A stretch of 64,000 nt of DNA from an uncultured Eubacteriales bacterium (GCA_934474225.1 CAKSLU010000002.1:62001-126000), one strand, 5' to 3'; numbered from the stretch's first letter, positions 6,902 through 16,966 are shown. Program-made: numbers and translations. The notes: generated from the letters alone by a model not told the origin.

Positions 6902-8410
6902 TTACGCCAGATGCAGACCGTACAGCACGCGCTTCATCACCACATGCAGCTTTTTGCCGACATGGCGGCGGTGCGCCGCCTTGACGCACTTCTCGTACAT
7001 GCGGTCGATGTCCGCTTCATATTTATCAATATCGGTGGAATAGAGGTCGCACTTCTTCCGGCAGGACTTGATCTGCAGGCAGAAGATGAGCCGATACCAC
7101 AGGCGGCTCTCGCGCTCGTCCTCCCGCTTCCAGTAGGCGGCGAACTGCTCCTTCATCGGCGCGTACATGATTTTATCCATTTCCTCGCGCGAAATCAGCC
7201 CCGCGTCGATTGCCATATCCACAATGTCCGTGCCGGGCAGGAAGTTGAGTCCGTGCAGCTGCAGCTCCATCGGCATCGCCATCTCGCGCACGAGGTAATA
7301 GGTCTCCTTCAGATGCTCGATCTTCTCAAACGGGTGCTGGAGCATGAAGTCGTAGCTTGCCCAGTACACGCCGCTGTCGTGGATGATCTTTGTTGCGCGG
7401 ATGATGTCCTCCTGCGTCTCGTAGCGGTGGAAAATCTCCTTGCGGATATAGGGCGAACCCGACTGCACGCCCATAATCACCTCGTCAAGGCCGACCGAAA
7501 CCAACTTTTGCAGCTCGTCCAGCCGCACCATCTTCGGGTGCGACCAGATGGTGAACGGCAGATGGATATACTTCTTGTACTGCACGATGAAGTTGTCAAT
7601 CCAGCCGGGCGAGTTCGGGAAAATCTCGTCGTAGAAATGCACAAACACCAGCTTCTTGAACTGCTTCTTCGCCTCGATAAGCTCTGCCATCACGCTCTCG
7701 ACCGAGCGGGTGCGGACATATTTCACGCCCTTCGGGAACATGCGGTGCAGATTGATGACGCTGCAATAGGAGCAGGTGAACGGACAGCCGCGCGACGCAA
7801 TGACCTCGTAGCTCATCGAGGAAAGCTGCGGGTCGCCATAGGTCACGGTGTCGTGCTCGATGTAGCACGCGCCTTTGGAATTGATGGTGGGCAGCCCGTA
7901 TTCGTCGATGTTCTCAAGCAGGTCGCCGATGGGGTTGGCGACGACCTTGCCGTCGTCGTCCCGGTAGCAGACCGAGGGGAAGGCGCGCCCGCTCTCGCCC
8001 GCGGCGATGGCATTTGCCAGCTTGACCATCGGAATTTCGCCGTCGGCGCGCACGACATAGCTGCCGCCGAGGTCGAGCATGCGGTCCGGGAACATGGAGG
8101 CAAACGCGCCGCCGAAAATCATCGGGATGCCGGTCTTCCGCAGCCCGTCGCAGAGCAGCTCGACCGACTCGAGATACATCGAGCTCATGACCGACAGCCC
8201 GACATAGACCGGGTTCTCCTTTTTGACTTCTTCCACGCAGAGCTCGACCTCACGCGCCGTGCAGACCTCGGGGTCCTGGCTGTTGAAGCCCTTGAAGAAA
8301 ATGACCTTGACGCGATACCCGCCCTTTTCCAGCGCGGTCTCGAGATAGCGCACGCCGAGCGCCTTGACATTGTAGAATGCAATCAGAACGACTGTTTTCT
8401 TCTGTTCCAT
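6902..8410 (-). CDS. B12-binding domain radical SAM protein
   Basis: This 502-residue protein has an N-terminal Rossmann-type cobalamin-binding domain (about 1-150, starting VVLIAFYNVKALGVRYLETA) without the DxHxxG motif, as in BchE-type enzymes. The radical SAM core follows (about 195-400) with CPFTCSYC supplying the three cluster cysteines at about 208-215. The C-terminal ~100 residues are basic and contain CLQIKSCRKKC. The substrate cannot be inferred. It has its own promoter and is divergent from the inositol-phosphatase-like gene; its 3' side faces a repeat block. Confidence 0.9.
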   Translation of the reverse strand: MEQKKTVVLIAFYNVKALGVRYLETALEKGGYRVKVIFFKGFNSQDPEVCTAREVELCVEEVKKENPVYVGLSVMSSMYLESVELLCDGLRKTGIPMIFGGAFASMFPDRMLDLGGSYVVRADGEIPMVKLANAIAAGESGRAFPSVCYRDDDGKVVANPIGDLLENIDEYGLPTINSKGACYIEHDTVTYGDPQLSSMSYEVIASRGCPFTCSYCSVINLHRMFPKGVKYVRTRSVESVMAELIEAKKQFKKLVFVHFYDEIFPNSPGWIDNFIVQYKKYIHLPFTIWSHPKMVRLDELQKLVSVGLDEVIMGVQSGSPYIRKEIFHRYETQEDIIRATKIIHDSGVYWASYDFMLQHPFEKIEHLKETYYLVREMAMPMELQLHGLNFLPGTDIVDMAIDAGLISREEMDKIMYAPMKEQFAAYWKREDERESRLWYRLIFCLQIKSCRKKCDLYSTDIDKYEADIDRMYEKCVKAAHRRHVGKKLHVVMKRVLYGLHLA

Positions 8411-8439
8411 GTCCGTACCTTCCGTAGTTTACTCCCTTT

Positions 8440-8468
8440 ATTATATCGCCCGCGCCGTGGCAAGTCAA
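8440..8468 (-). promoter_or_regulatory. Promoter for the radical SAM gene
   Basis: TTGACT and consensus TATAAT on the minus strand are 17 bp apart. The site lies back to back with the plus-strand promoter at 8491-8519. Confidence 0.8.
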
Positions 8469-8490
8469 GCCGCGCCCGCGAAAAAAGGGA

Positions 8491-8519
8491 TTTACATTTT
8501 GCGCCTTTTCTGCTATGAT
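8491..8519 (+). promoter_or_regulatory. Promoter for the inositol-phosphatase-like gene
   Basis: TTTACA and TATGAT are 17 bp apart, ending 22 bp before the start codon. Confidence 0.75.
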
Positions 8520-8541
8520 GATACGGAAAGGAAGTGTTTCC

Positions 8542-9348
8542 ATGCTGCAAACCGTTGTCGACATCGTGAAGGGCGCTGCCGCCGTGATGACGGCGGGCGA
8601 CTTTACGGTCAGCTATAAAGACAATCCCGACAACCTCGTCACCACCAAGGATGTGGCGGTGGAAGCCTATATCAAGGCGGCGCTCACCGCCGCTGTCCCC
8701 GACCTCGGCTTTATCGGCGAGGAGGAAGATTTCGCCGCGGACGCGCTCACGCACAAATACACCGCCGTGGTCGACCCCATCGACGGCACGATGAACTTCA
8801 CGCGGCAGATGAACCTCTCGGTCGTCTCCGTCGCCCTGCTGAAAGACGGCGCGCCCTACATCGGCGTGGTCTGCAATCCGTATACCAATGAGTTGTTCTA
8901 TGCCGAGCGCGGCAAGGGCGCGTTTCTGAACGGCAAACCGATTCATGTTTCAAGCCGCCCGCTGCGCGAGGCGTGCTATTTCACGGCGTGGAGCCTCTAC
9001 AAAAAGGAATACGCGCCGCCCTGCTTTGACATTGCGCGCGAGGTCTATGCCGACACGGGCGACATCCGCCGCCTCGGCGTCTGCGCGCTGGAACTCTGCT
9101 ACCTCGCCGCTGGGCGCGGGGAACTTTACTTTGAGATTCGCGTGTTCCCGTGGGATTTTGCCGCCGCAGCGGTCATTCTCACCGAGGCAGGCGGGTACAT
9201 CGGCACGCTCGGCGGCGCGCCGACGCGCTACGACCGCCCGCAGCCCATCCTCGGCGCCAACAGCCGCGAAAACTTTGCCTACATCTGCGAAAAGGTTGCA
9301 AAATATGTCCCCGAAGTCCCCTACGAAAACGGAAAGGAACACCTATGA
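8542..9348 (+). CDS. Inositol monophosphatase family protein
   Basis: The start at 8542 is chosen because GGAAAGGAAG lies about 8 bp upstream. The 268-residue protein has the metal-binding motifs of the IMPase/FBPase superfamily: GEEEDF (about 60-65), DPIDGTMNF (about 78-86) and PWDFAAAAVIL near 203. It should hydrolyse a phosphate monoester (inositol phosphate, or a related sugar phosphate or nucleotide) with Mg2+. The stop overlaps the next start by 4 bp, giving a two-gene operon. Confidence 0.9.
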   Translation: MLQTVVDIVKGAAAVMTAGDFTVSYKDNPDNLVTTKDVAVEAYIKAALTAAVPDLGFIGEEEDFAADALTHKYTAVVDPIDGTMNFTRQMNLSVVSVALLKDGAPYIGVVCNPYTNELFYAERGKGAFLNGKPIHVSSRPLREACYFTAWSLYKKEYAPPCFDIAREVYADTGDIRRLGVCALELCYLAAGRGELYFEIRVFPWDFAAAAVILTEAGGYIGTLGGAPTRYDRPQPILGANSRENFAYICEKVAKYVPEVPYENGKEHL

Positions 9349-10124
9349 AACCGAAGTTTGAAGCCTTTCGGCTGACCGCCGACTTGTTTGACCCCGCGCG
9401 GGAAATCAACCTTGAAAACCTCTACAATCTCTGCACGGCGGAGCTTTCGCTCCAGCAGTCCAAGCGCGACCAGATCATCGCGTTCTATGTCGCGATTGCC
9501 AGCTTTCTGATTCCGACCGCATACGAGATGGAGCTGTCCGCACTGTTCCGGGCGGCGGCGTTTGCGCTTGTCGCCTTCATCGGCGCGATGCTCTGCCGCG
9601 TGGTCGTGCGCTACCGCGTGTACAAGGAGGTCTACTGGGTGACGGCGCGCACCATCACGGCGCTGATGCGCGCAAAACCCGAAAAACTGGAAAAAGCGTT
9701 TGTACAGCACCTGTTTGCAAAGAATCTCCGAAAGTCGATGCCCTCGGTCGTCGCCTATGCCTCGGAGGAGCGGGACGGCGTGCGCGTGCCCGTGCGCATC
9801 CGGCGGTTTGCCACGGTCAGAAAGCAGCAGAACAGCGCGGAGACGATGCTCTACCTGCTGATTGTCGTGATGACGGCGGTGCCCGCCTTCCTCGCGGGCT
9901 ATGCCGCGCTTGCCTGCATCCCCGGCGCGCCCGCATGGCTGCCCGCCGCAGGCGGCGGCGTCCTCTTTCTCGCTGCCGCTTACCTCCTCATTCGCAGCTA
10001 TTCCCGCGCGCTTGCCGACCTCTACGCCTACTGCTTCGACGGCAGTGACGCCTCCTTCAACCGTGTGTATTCGAAGGCGTGGTTCCTGCACGGCTTTGAC
10101 ATGGGTGAAAATCTCGACGCATGA
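9345..10124 (+). CDS. Predicted four-helix membrane protein, unknown function
   Basis: I do not recognise the family. The 259-residue product has two hydrophobic pairs: about 47-90 (FYVAIASFLIPTAYEM, then ALVAFIGAML) and about 170-222 (LYLLIVVMTAVPAFLAGYAA, then GGGVLFLAAAYLLI). A charged region of about 75 residues lies between them. The ATG overlaps the stop of the phosphatase gene (ATGA), so the two are translated together. It starts KPKFEAFRLTADLFDPAREI, with no signal peptide. Confidence 0.75.
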   Translation: MKPKFEAFRLTADLFDPAREINLENLYNLCTAELSLQQSKRDQIIAFYVAIASFLIPTAYEMELSALFRAAAFALVAFIGAMLCRVVVRYRVYKEVYWVTARTITALMRAKPEKLEKAFVQHLFAKNLRKSMPSVVAYASEERDGVRVPVRIRRFATVRKQQNSAETMLYLLIVVMTAVPAFLAGYAALACIPGAPAWLPAAGGGVLFLAAAYLLIRSYSRALADLYAYCFDGSDASFNRVYSKAWFLHGFDMGENLDA

Positions 10125-10142
10125 TTTTGCAAAAGCCTGTCC

Positions 10143-10180
10143 ATACTCCTTTTAGGCGTTAGCTTGAAAGGAGTATTTTT
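10143..10180 (+). promoter_or_regulatory. SD-covering hairpin at the rubrerythrin start
   Basis: ATACTCCTTT (10143-10152) is the exact complement of AAAGGAGTAT (10167-10176), which contains the rubrerythrin ribosome site. The stem is followed by TTTTT and immediately by the ATG at 10181. The structure can hide the SD, or it can act as an intrinsic terminator for the upstream operon or for the gene itself. Which one applies cannot be settled from sequence. Confidence 0.7.
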
Positions 10181-10786
10181 ATGAGCACGGATTTTCAGAC
10201 GAGTGAAACCAAAATCAATCTGATGCGCGCCTTTGCGGGCGAGAGCCAGGCGCGCAACCGCTACGACTTTGCCGCCAAAGCGGCGGGCGAGCAGAAACTC
10301 TATGTCGTGGAGGCGGCGTTCCGCTTCACGGCAAAGCAGGAGCAGGCACACGCCAAGGTGTTCTACGACCATCTGAAGGCGTTTGACGGCACCGACATCG
10401 CCGCGGACGGCGGCTATCCGGTAAATCTGACCGCCTCGGTGGCGGGACTTCTCCGCTACGCCGCCGAAAACGAGCGCAAGGAGCACGACGAGGTCTATGC
10501 GGCGTTCGCCGAGACGGCGCAGCGCGAGGGCTTTCTCAAGGTTGCCGCCGACTTCCGCAACATCGCGGCGATTGAGCAGCTGCACGGCGAGCGGTTCACA
10601 AAGTTTGCGGAGCTCCTCGAGTGCGGCAAGCTGTTCGTGGCGGACGCGGAATGCGCCTGGATGTGCCTGAACTGCGGGCATGTGCAATCGACCAAGGCGG
10701 CGCCCGAGCTCTGCCCGGTCTGCGGGCATGACCGCGGGTTTTTCATCCGCCTCGCCATGACCCCCTGGGGCGTGGAAAAGAAGTAA
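10181..10786 (+). CDS. Rubrerythrin
   Basis: This 201-residue protein has a four-helix diiron domain (residues 1-150) with the expected glutamates in FAGESQARNRY, AKQEQAHAK, AENERKEHDEVY and IEQLHGERF. A C-terminal rubredoxin-like Fe(Cys)4 domain follows, with CLNCGH near 162 and CPVCGH near 179. Rubrerythrins reduce hydrogen peroxide in the cytoplasm of anaerobes. It is followed by a strong terminator and preceded by a hairpin that pairs with its SD, so conditional translation is possible. Confidence 0.95.
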   Translation: MSTDFQTSETKINLMRAFAGESQARNRYDFAAKAAGEQKLYVVEAAFRFTAKQEQAHAKVFYDHLKAFDGTDIAADGGYPVNLTASVAGLLRYAAENERKEHDEVYAAFAETAQREGFLKVAADFRNIAAIEQLHGERFTKFAELLECGKLFVADAECAWMCLNCGHVQSTKAAPELCPVCGHDRGFFIRLAMTPWGVEKK

Positions 10787-10788
10787 AA

Positions 10789-10846
10789 GTGAAGGAAGAA
10801 AAATCGAAAACAGAAAACCGCCGCACGGCGGTTTTCTTCCTTCACT
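10789..10846 (+). terminator. Long palindromic terminator after rubrerythrin
   Basis: The core GAAAACCGCC/GGCGGTTTTC (10813-10836) is nested in outer arms AGTGAAGGAAGAA and TTCTTCCTTCACT. The near-symmetry would make it work in both directions. Confidence 0.75.
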
Positions 10847-10848
10847 TA

Positions 10849-11123
10849 GGCTCCCCTGTGCAAGGGGATAGCTGTACGAGACGCGCAGCGTCTCGCGGAG
10901 TTTTTCTTCGTCGGCTGAACACCGACGATTTCGCGAGCGAAACCGAAAAACATCCTGGTGGCGCCTGAGGGGTTGTGCCTTGGTATTGTAACAATCCCTC
11001 CGGCGCTTCGCGCCACCTCCCTTTACACAAGGGAGGCTCAGATAGAATGGCACGACGCGGCGGGAGCAAGCCCTCGCCCTACGGTGTGTGCAAATTTTGA
11101 TGCGAACCGGTAGGGGGCGGCGC
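10849..11123. repeat. Two-arm palindromic element with module, copy 3, plus flanking short repeat
   Basis: No gene is visible. The element runs from 10849 to about 11038. It has the usual outer arms and GAGGGGTTGTG...AACAATCCCTC core, with the three-hairpin module (about 10875-10959) in the left second-hairpin slot. A GCGGCGGGAGCAAGCCCTCG...CCTACGG block and a GTAGGGGGCGGCGCC block follow at about 11055-11125, partly overlapping the end of the next gene. Confidence 0.8.
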
Positions 11124-11624
11124 CTACACAAGCAGCAAGAGCGCGAGAATCAGCACAATATCCTCGCTGCCCTCCTTGCCCATGAGCAGTGCAATCAAGC
11201 CAATCAGCAGAAAATCATCCGCGTCAAAGCCCGCCTTCTTCCGCCCGCGCAGCGCCTCAAACAGGCAGGTCAGCGGATTCTTGTTTTCCGCAGGACAGGG
11301 CGGCGCATCCTTGCAGGGGCAATGTCCCTCTTCCGGCGCGTGTTCCTCGCATGGCTCACAGCCCTCGCACGGCGGCGGGCAGTCACAGTCGGGCGGCGAG
11401 GGCGGCGGGCAATCGCGCGGAATCTTGCCGAGCGGGGCGACCGGCGTCGGCGCGCCGCCATGGAACATCGGGCGCGGCGGTGGGGACGGCGGCGACTGCG
11501 GCTGCGTGCCGTAATCCGCAAACGGCGGGACGGGGCGCGGCATAGCGCCCGCATCGCGCGGACGCGGCGCGTCCGGATGCGGAAAGGCGTTGCCGCCGTA
11601 ATTCTTCGGTACACTGATGTACAT
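11124..11624 (-). CDS. Pro/Cys-rich protein with hydrophobic C-terminus, unknown function
   Basis: Not a recognised family. The 166-residue product starts MYISVPKNYGGNAFP, continues with a Pro-rich region (about 20-75), then a Cys-rich patch (DCDCPPPCEGCEPCEEH and CPCKDAPPC, about 78-108). It ends in DADDFLLIGLIALLMG and IVLILALLLLV, two short Leu-rich segments. The ATG shares one base with the stop of the preceding gene, and GGGGAGG lies 7 bp upstream. It is the last gene of a three-gene minus-strand operon. Confidence 0.7.
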   Translation of the reverse strand: MYISVPKNYGGNAFPHPDAPRPRDAGAMPRPVPPFADYGTQPQSPPSPPPRPMFHGGAPTPVAPLGKIPRDCPPPSPPDCDCPPPCEGCEPCEEHAPEEGHCPCKDAPPCPAENKNPLTCLFEALRGRKKAGFDADDFLLIGLIALLMGKEGSEDIVLILALLLLV

Positions 11625-12076
11625 TACAGCACCTCCCCCAGCAACTCAAGCAGCGTGGAAACCTTCATCACCGTGTCCAGCGCATTCTGCCGCTCCTCGG
11701 ACAGATAGGGCGACAGGGCGCGGAGCAGCGCCATGCGCCGCGACGCGGACGACGCCTTCCCTGCCGATGCGGGCAGCGCCGCAGGGGCTGCGCCGCCGGC
11801 AAACGCCGCGGCGGCTTCGGCAGCGCCATCGGCAGGCGCGGGCGCCTCTGCTGCGGGCGCCTCTGCTGCGGGCGCCTCTGCTGCGGGTGCCGCCGACGCG
11901 GCGGCGGACGGCGCGGACGCGCCTGCCGCTTTTTCGGCTTTCATCTCCGCCATGACCGGCGCGAGCGCCTCCATGATGCGCGGCAGCTTTGCCGCAATCT
12001 CGGGATTCTGCAAAAGCTGCGAAATACCGCCGCTGCCGAGTAACGAACCAATGCTGTTTTCGGGACTTTCCGGCAT
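11624..12076 (-). CDS. Ala-rich protein with tandem linker repeat, unknown function
   Basis: Not a recognised family. The 150-residue product has a helical N-terminus (GSLLGSGGISQLLQNPEIAA), a middle linker made of PAAEA units encoded by a 15-bp tandem repeat, and a helical C-terminus (RRMALLRALSPYLSEERQNA). The two helical blocks flanking a disordered Ala/Pro/Glu linker suggest a scaffold or interaction role, but this is inference. A GGAGGGGTG site precedes the ATG. Confidence 0.7.
   Translation of the reverse strand: MPESPENSIGSLLGSGGISQLLQNPEIAAKLPRIMEALAPVMAEMKAEKAAGASAPSAAASAAPAAEAPAAEAPAAEAPAPADGAAEAAAAFAGGAAPAALPASAGKASSASRRMALLRALSPYLSEERQNALDTVMKVSTLLELLGEVL
11838..11891. repeat. 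15-bp tandem repeat coding a PAAEA linker
   Basis: The unit GCGGGCGCCTCTGCT occurs three times without change (11838-11852, 11853-11867, 11868-11882), followed by a partial fourth unit. Exact units suggest recent expansion, and the linker length may vary between strains. Confidence 0.9.
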
Positions 12077-12088
12077 GCTGCACCCCTC

Positions 12089-12310
12089 CTACGACTCTTT
12101 CCGATAGCCTTTCAGAATGTCCTTCGCGCGGTCGATGTCCGCATCCGTCGCGCCGCGCATGGCGGTGCGGAGCGCGTCGAGCTGCGCCTTGTCAAAACGT
12201 GCGCCCGTGAGGTCCACGCCGCTGGCGGCAGCGATTGCGCGAATCGAGGCGACAAGCGTTGCATCATCCAGCCCCGCCAGCGTCTCCAGCAGATTCTTGT
12301 CAATGTTCAT
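12089..12310 (-). CDS. Small acidic helical protein, unknown function
   Basis: A 73-residue protein (MNIDKNLLETLAGLDDATL...) predicted to be all helical with no membrane segment. AAAGGATGAC lies just upstream of the start. It is first in the operon with the Ala-rich and Pro/Cys-rich genes, and is divergent from the LtaS-like gene. No function can be assigned. Confidence 0.7.
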   Translation of the reverse strand: MNIDKNLLETLAGLDDATLVASIRAIAAASGVDLTGARFDKAQLDALRTAMRGATDADIDRAKDILKGYRKES

Positions 12311-12381
12311 AAGCAGTCATCCTTTCTTGCAGCGCCGTGGGCGACCGCGCCGCAGCTTGCTGTTTTCAGTATATGCGGCGA

Positions 12382-12410
12382 TTGACAAAAAGCACACCGC
12401 CTGTTATAAT
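12382..12410 (+). promoter_or_regulatory. Consensus promoter for the LtaS-like operon
   Basis: TTGACA and TATAAT are both perfect and 17 bp apart. The -10 box ends at 12410, which rules out the in-frame ATG at 12409 and sets the start at 12433 behind AGGTGG. The leader would be only about 15 nt. Confidence 0.9.
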
Positions 12411-12432
12411 GAAAAATCAGGTGGTGACTTTT

Positions 12433-14463
12433 ATGACTTTCTTTCAAAAACCGGCGCTCCGGCGCTTTCTGTATTTCTTCCTCACGCTGCTCTGGCTTGA
12501 GGGCGTTGTCCGCACCTGCGCGCTCGGCAGCCCTGCCGTGACGGTGTGGCTGCTGCTCTTTTCCGCGGCGGCAGCGGCGCTGTTTGCCCTGCTTTGCAGC
12601 ATGGGCGGGCGCGTCGGCACGGTGATCTCCTTTGTGCTCACCGTGTTTCTGACCGCCCTTTACGCGGCGCAGCTCGTCTATGAACACATATTCGACTCCT
12701 TCTTTTCGCTGGCGCAGATCGGCATGGGCGCGGCGGCGATGGACAGCTTCGGCACCGAGACGGCGCTCGGTATTCGCGAATGCCTCCTGCCCCTTGCCCT
12801 GCTGCTTTTGCCGACGGTGGCGCTCGTCTGGCTGACGGCGGCGCGCTTCTTCCGTGGGCGCGGCAGCCTCCGCGCGGCGGTGACGCTTGCCGCGGTCTTC
12901 CTCGTCCTGCACTTCGGCACGGTGCTCTGCCTGCCGCTCGGCGGCAAGCAAAACTATTCGCCCTACGACCTCTATCACGACACCTTTGTGCTACAAATGA
13001 GCACGCGGCAGTTCGGCACGCTGACGGCGGCGCGCCTGGAGGCGCGCGGCATGCTCTTCGGCGCGCGGAAAGCGCCCGTGCTGCTCGAACCCGTGACCAC
13101 GACCGAGACGACGCCCGCCCCCGACGCGCCGCTCGACCCGCCCGAAATTCCGGAGGTCGTCTACCCCTACAATGTAACCGACATCGACTTTGCCGCGCTT
13201 GCCGAAGCAACGGGCGACGACCGCATCCGCACGCTGGACAACTACTTTGCGGCGCAGACCGGCACGCGGCAGAACGCCTACACCGGCATGTTTGAGGGCT
13301 ACAACTTAATCCTGCTCTGCTGCGAATCCTTCTCGCCCTACCTCGTGGACGCCGAGCGCACCCCCGCACTCTACAAAATGGCGACCGAAGGCTTTGTCTT
13401 CACCGACTACTACAACACCGTCTGCGACAACACCTCCAACGGCGAGTACGCCCTCTGCCTCGGGCTGCTGCCCGACACCTCCCTGCTCGGCCGCGGCTGG
13501 AAGAACTTCTACGACTTCAACAGCTTCACCGCCGCAAAGAGCAACGACCTGCCCTACGCGCTCGGCAACCGGTTCCGCGCCCTCGGCGCCAAGACCTACG
13601 CCGTGCACAACTACTTCGGCGACTACTACGGGCGCGACAAGACGCACCCGAACATGGGCTACGAGTTCAAGTCCATCTTCCACGGCATGAAGCGGGTGGA
13701 CGACTGGCCGACCTCGGATGTCTCCATGATTGAGCAGACCCTGCCGGATCTGCTCACGCCCGACGCAAGCGGCGAGATTCCGCGCTTCCACGCCTACTAC
13801 CTCACCTTCAGCGGACACATGTACTACAACTTCACCTCCAACGACATGGCAATCAAGAACAAAGCCGTGTCCGAAAACCTGCCCTATTCCACGGCGACCC
13901 GCGCCTACATCGCCTGCCAGGAAGAGCTGGAATACGCGCTTGAGACCATGAACCAAATGCTTGCCGACGCGGGCGTCGCCGACAAGACGCTCATTGTGCT
14001 GACCGCCGACCACTACCCCTACAACCTGGGGCTGGACAAGCTCTCCGAGCTGGCGGGCAAAACGCTCGAAGCCCCCGCCGACAAATACCGCAGCGCGCTC
14101 TACATCTGGAGCCCGTCCATGACCGCACCCGTCACGGTGGACGCGCCCTGCTCCACACTCGATGTGCTGCCCACCGTCACAAATCTCTTAGGACTGCCCT
14201 TCGACTCCCGCCTGCTCATGGGGCGCGACATCCTTGCCGAGGGCGAGCATGTCGCCGTCCTCGGTGACCGCAGTTTTGTCACAAAGGATGTCTATTTCGA
14301 TGCCGAAACCGGCACAGCGACGGCGCGCACCGACGCGCCGGTGGACGAGGATGCGGTCGAGCGGCTTGCCGCCGATGTGAAGAACCGCTTCACCGTCTCC
14401 ACCGAGATGCTCTACACCGACTACTACGCCACGCTGCGCGACAGAACCGGGGCGGTAAACTGA
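12433..14463 (+). CDS. LTA synthase family (alkaline-phosphatase superfamily) membrane protein
   Basis: This 676-residue protein has about five N-terminal membrane helices (residues 1-170), a Thr/Pro linker and an extracellular LtaS/sulfatase-like domain. Metal and catalytic motifs are present: LLCCESFSPY (about 292-301), the nucleophile region CDNTSNGEY (about 332-340), SGHMYYN near 460 and TADHYPY near 526. The family transfers glycerol phosphate or related phospho-groups onto cell-surface glycans or lipids. It is translationally coupled to a YfcE-like phosphodiesterase. The exact polymer made is not evident. Confidence 0.85.
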   Translation: MTFFQKPALRRFLYFFLTLLWLEGVVRTCALGSPAVTVWLLLFSAAAAALFALLCSMGGRVGTVISFVLTVFLTALYAAQLVYEHIFDSFFSLAQIGMGAAAMDSFGTETALGIRECLLPLALLLLPTVALVWLTAARFFRGRGSLRAAVTLAAVFLVLHFGTVLCLPLGGKQNYSPYDLYHDTFVLQMSTRQFGTLTAARLEARGMLFGARKAPVLLEPVTTTETTPAPDAPLDPPEIPEVVYPYNVTDIDFAALAEATGDDRIRTLDNYFAAQTGTRQNAYTGMFEGYNLILLCCESFSPYLVDAERTPALYKMATEGFVFTDYYNTVCDNTSNGEYALCLGLLPDTSLLGRGWKNFYDFNSFTAAKSNDLPYALGNRFRALGAKTYAVHNYFGDYYGRDKTHPNMGYEFKSIFHGMKRVDDWPTSDVSMIEQTLPDLLTPDASGEIPRFHAYYLTFSGHMYYNFTSNDMAIKNKAVSENLPYSTATRAYIACQEELEYALETMNQMLADAGVADKTLIVLTADHYPYNLGLDKLSELAGKTLEAPADKYRSALYIWSPSMTAPVTVDAPCSTLDVLPTVTNLLGLPFDSRLLMGRDILAEGEHVAVLGDRSFVTKDVYFDAETGTATARTDAPVDEDAVERLAADVKNRFTVSTEMLYTDYYATLRDRTGAVN

Positions 14464-14954
14464 TGGAAAAGCTGCTCATACTCTCGGACATCCACGGAAA
14501 TGTGCGCCGCGCCGCCGCCGTGGTCGCGGCGCACACCGACTGCACCGCCTGCCTCTTTCTCGGCGACGGCGTACGCCACATCGACTATCTGCGCGGCATC
14601 GCGCCACACATGGCGTTTGTTGCCGTGCGCGGCAACTGCGACACCTTTCTCGACGGCGACTATCCGGCTGAGACCGTCTTTGCCGTCGAAGGGCACAACC
14701 TCTTTCTCTGCCACGGGCATCGCTTCGGTGTCAAGGGCGGCACGGGCGCGCTGCTTGCCGCCGCCCGCCGCGCGGGCGCGGACATCGCGCTCTTCGGGCA
14801 CACGCATGTTGTGCACGAGGAATACGACCCCGAAAGCGGCATTTACCTCTTCAATCCCGGCAGCATCGGCGAGCCGCGCGCGGGCAAACCGAGCTACGGC
14901 ATCCTCTCCCTCTCCGGGAAAAATGTCCTCTTCAGCCTCGGCGAGACGGAATAG
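14463..14954 (+). CDS. YfcE/MJ0936-type metallophosphodiesterase
   Basis: This 163-residue protein has all the calcineurin-like motifs of the YfcE family: SDIHGN (8-13), FLGDG (33-37), RGNCD (about 57), CHGH (about 83) and FGHTHV (about 112), followed by NPGSIGEPR. Two metal ions should bind in the cytoplasm, and the likely substrates are phosphodiesters. The ATG overlaps the LtaS-like stop (TGATG), so both proteins come from the same message. Confidence 0.9.
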   Translation: MEKLLILSDIHGNVRRAAAVVAAHTDCTACLFLGDGVRHIDYLRGIAPHMAFVAVRGNCDTFLDGDYPAETVFAVEGHNLFLCHGHRFGVKGGTGALLAAARRAGADIALFGHTHVVHEEYDPESGIYLFNPGSIGEPRAGKPSYGILSLSGKNVLFSLGETE

Positions 14955-14975
14955 GCAAAATTTTAACGATTTCCC

Positions 14976-15003
14976 TTGAAAATCCGAAAAAATCGGATAT
15001 AAT
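14976..15003 (+). promoter_or_regulatory. Promoter for gpmI
   Basis: TTGAAA and TATAAT are 16 bp apart, about 40 bp upstream of the gpmI start. Confidence 0.8.
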
Positions 15004-15040
15004 AAAAGCAGAATAAAAATCAATGAAAAAAGGAGATAGA

Positions 15041-16689
<1,649 letters not shown>

Positions 16690-16693
<4 letters not shown>

Positions 16694-16934
16694 CAAAAGC
16701 AGAACTGGAAGAAAAAATACGGCAGAACCCCAATGTCAGCGGCAATCTGCGGCGGCTGCGCGATGCACACGGCTTTTCGCAGGAGAAGGTGTGCGCCGCA
16801 TTGCAGCTGCGCGGATGCGACATCGGCCGTACAACTTATGCAAGGTATGAATCCGGCTTCGCGTCAGCGTGTTGATGGAATTGAAAAAGCTCTACGCCTG
16901 CGAATACGACGAATTTTTTGCAGCGCTCGACTGA
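16690..16934 (+). pseudogene. XRE-type helix-turn-helix gene, frameshifted
   Basis: The ATG overlaps the gpmI stop. The first frame encodes a clear XRE helix-turn-helix (NLRRLRDAHGFSQEKVCAAL, then GRTTYARYESGF) and stops at 16873-16875. From about 16862 another frame continues the family pattern (VSVLMELKKLYACEYDEFFA) to a TGA at 16932-16934, directly before the terminator. A single small indel near 16858-16865 explains this. It is either a decaying gene or a sequencing or assembly error; the intact product would be about 81 residues. Confidence 0.8.
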
Positions 16935-16935
16935 A

Positions 16936-16966
16936 AAAAAGCGTTCCCTCGGGAACGCTTTTTTTA
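16936..16966 (+). terminator. Terminator after gpmI/XRE
   Basis: AAAAAGCGTTCCC pairs with GGGAACGCTTTTT around a TC loop, with a run of seven T. Confidence 0.95.

Noticed and set aside
9150..9344. Extended N-terminus for the membrane protein at 9345
   Set aside because: The extension lies inside the phosphatase gene in another frame. The ATGA overlap and GGAAAGGAA site set the start at 9345.
12409..12411. ATG at 12409 as start of the LtaS-like gene
   Set aside because: It overlaps the -10 box of a perfect promoter, so it would not be in the transcript. ATG 12433 has AGGTGG upstream.
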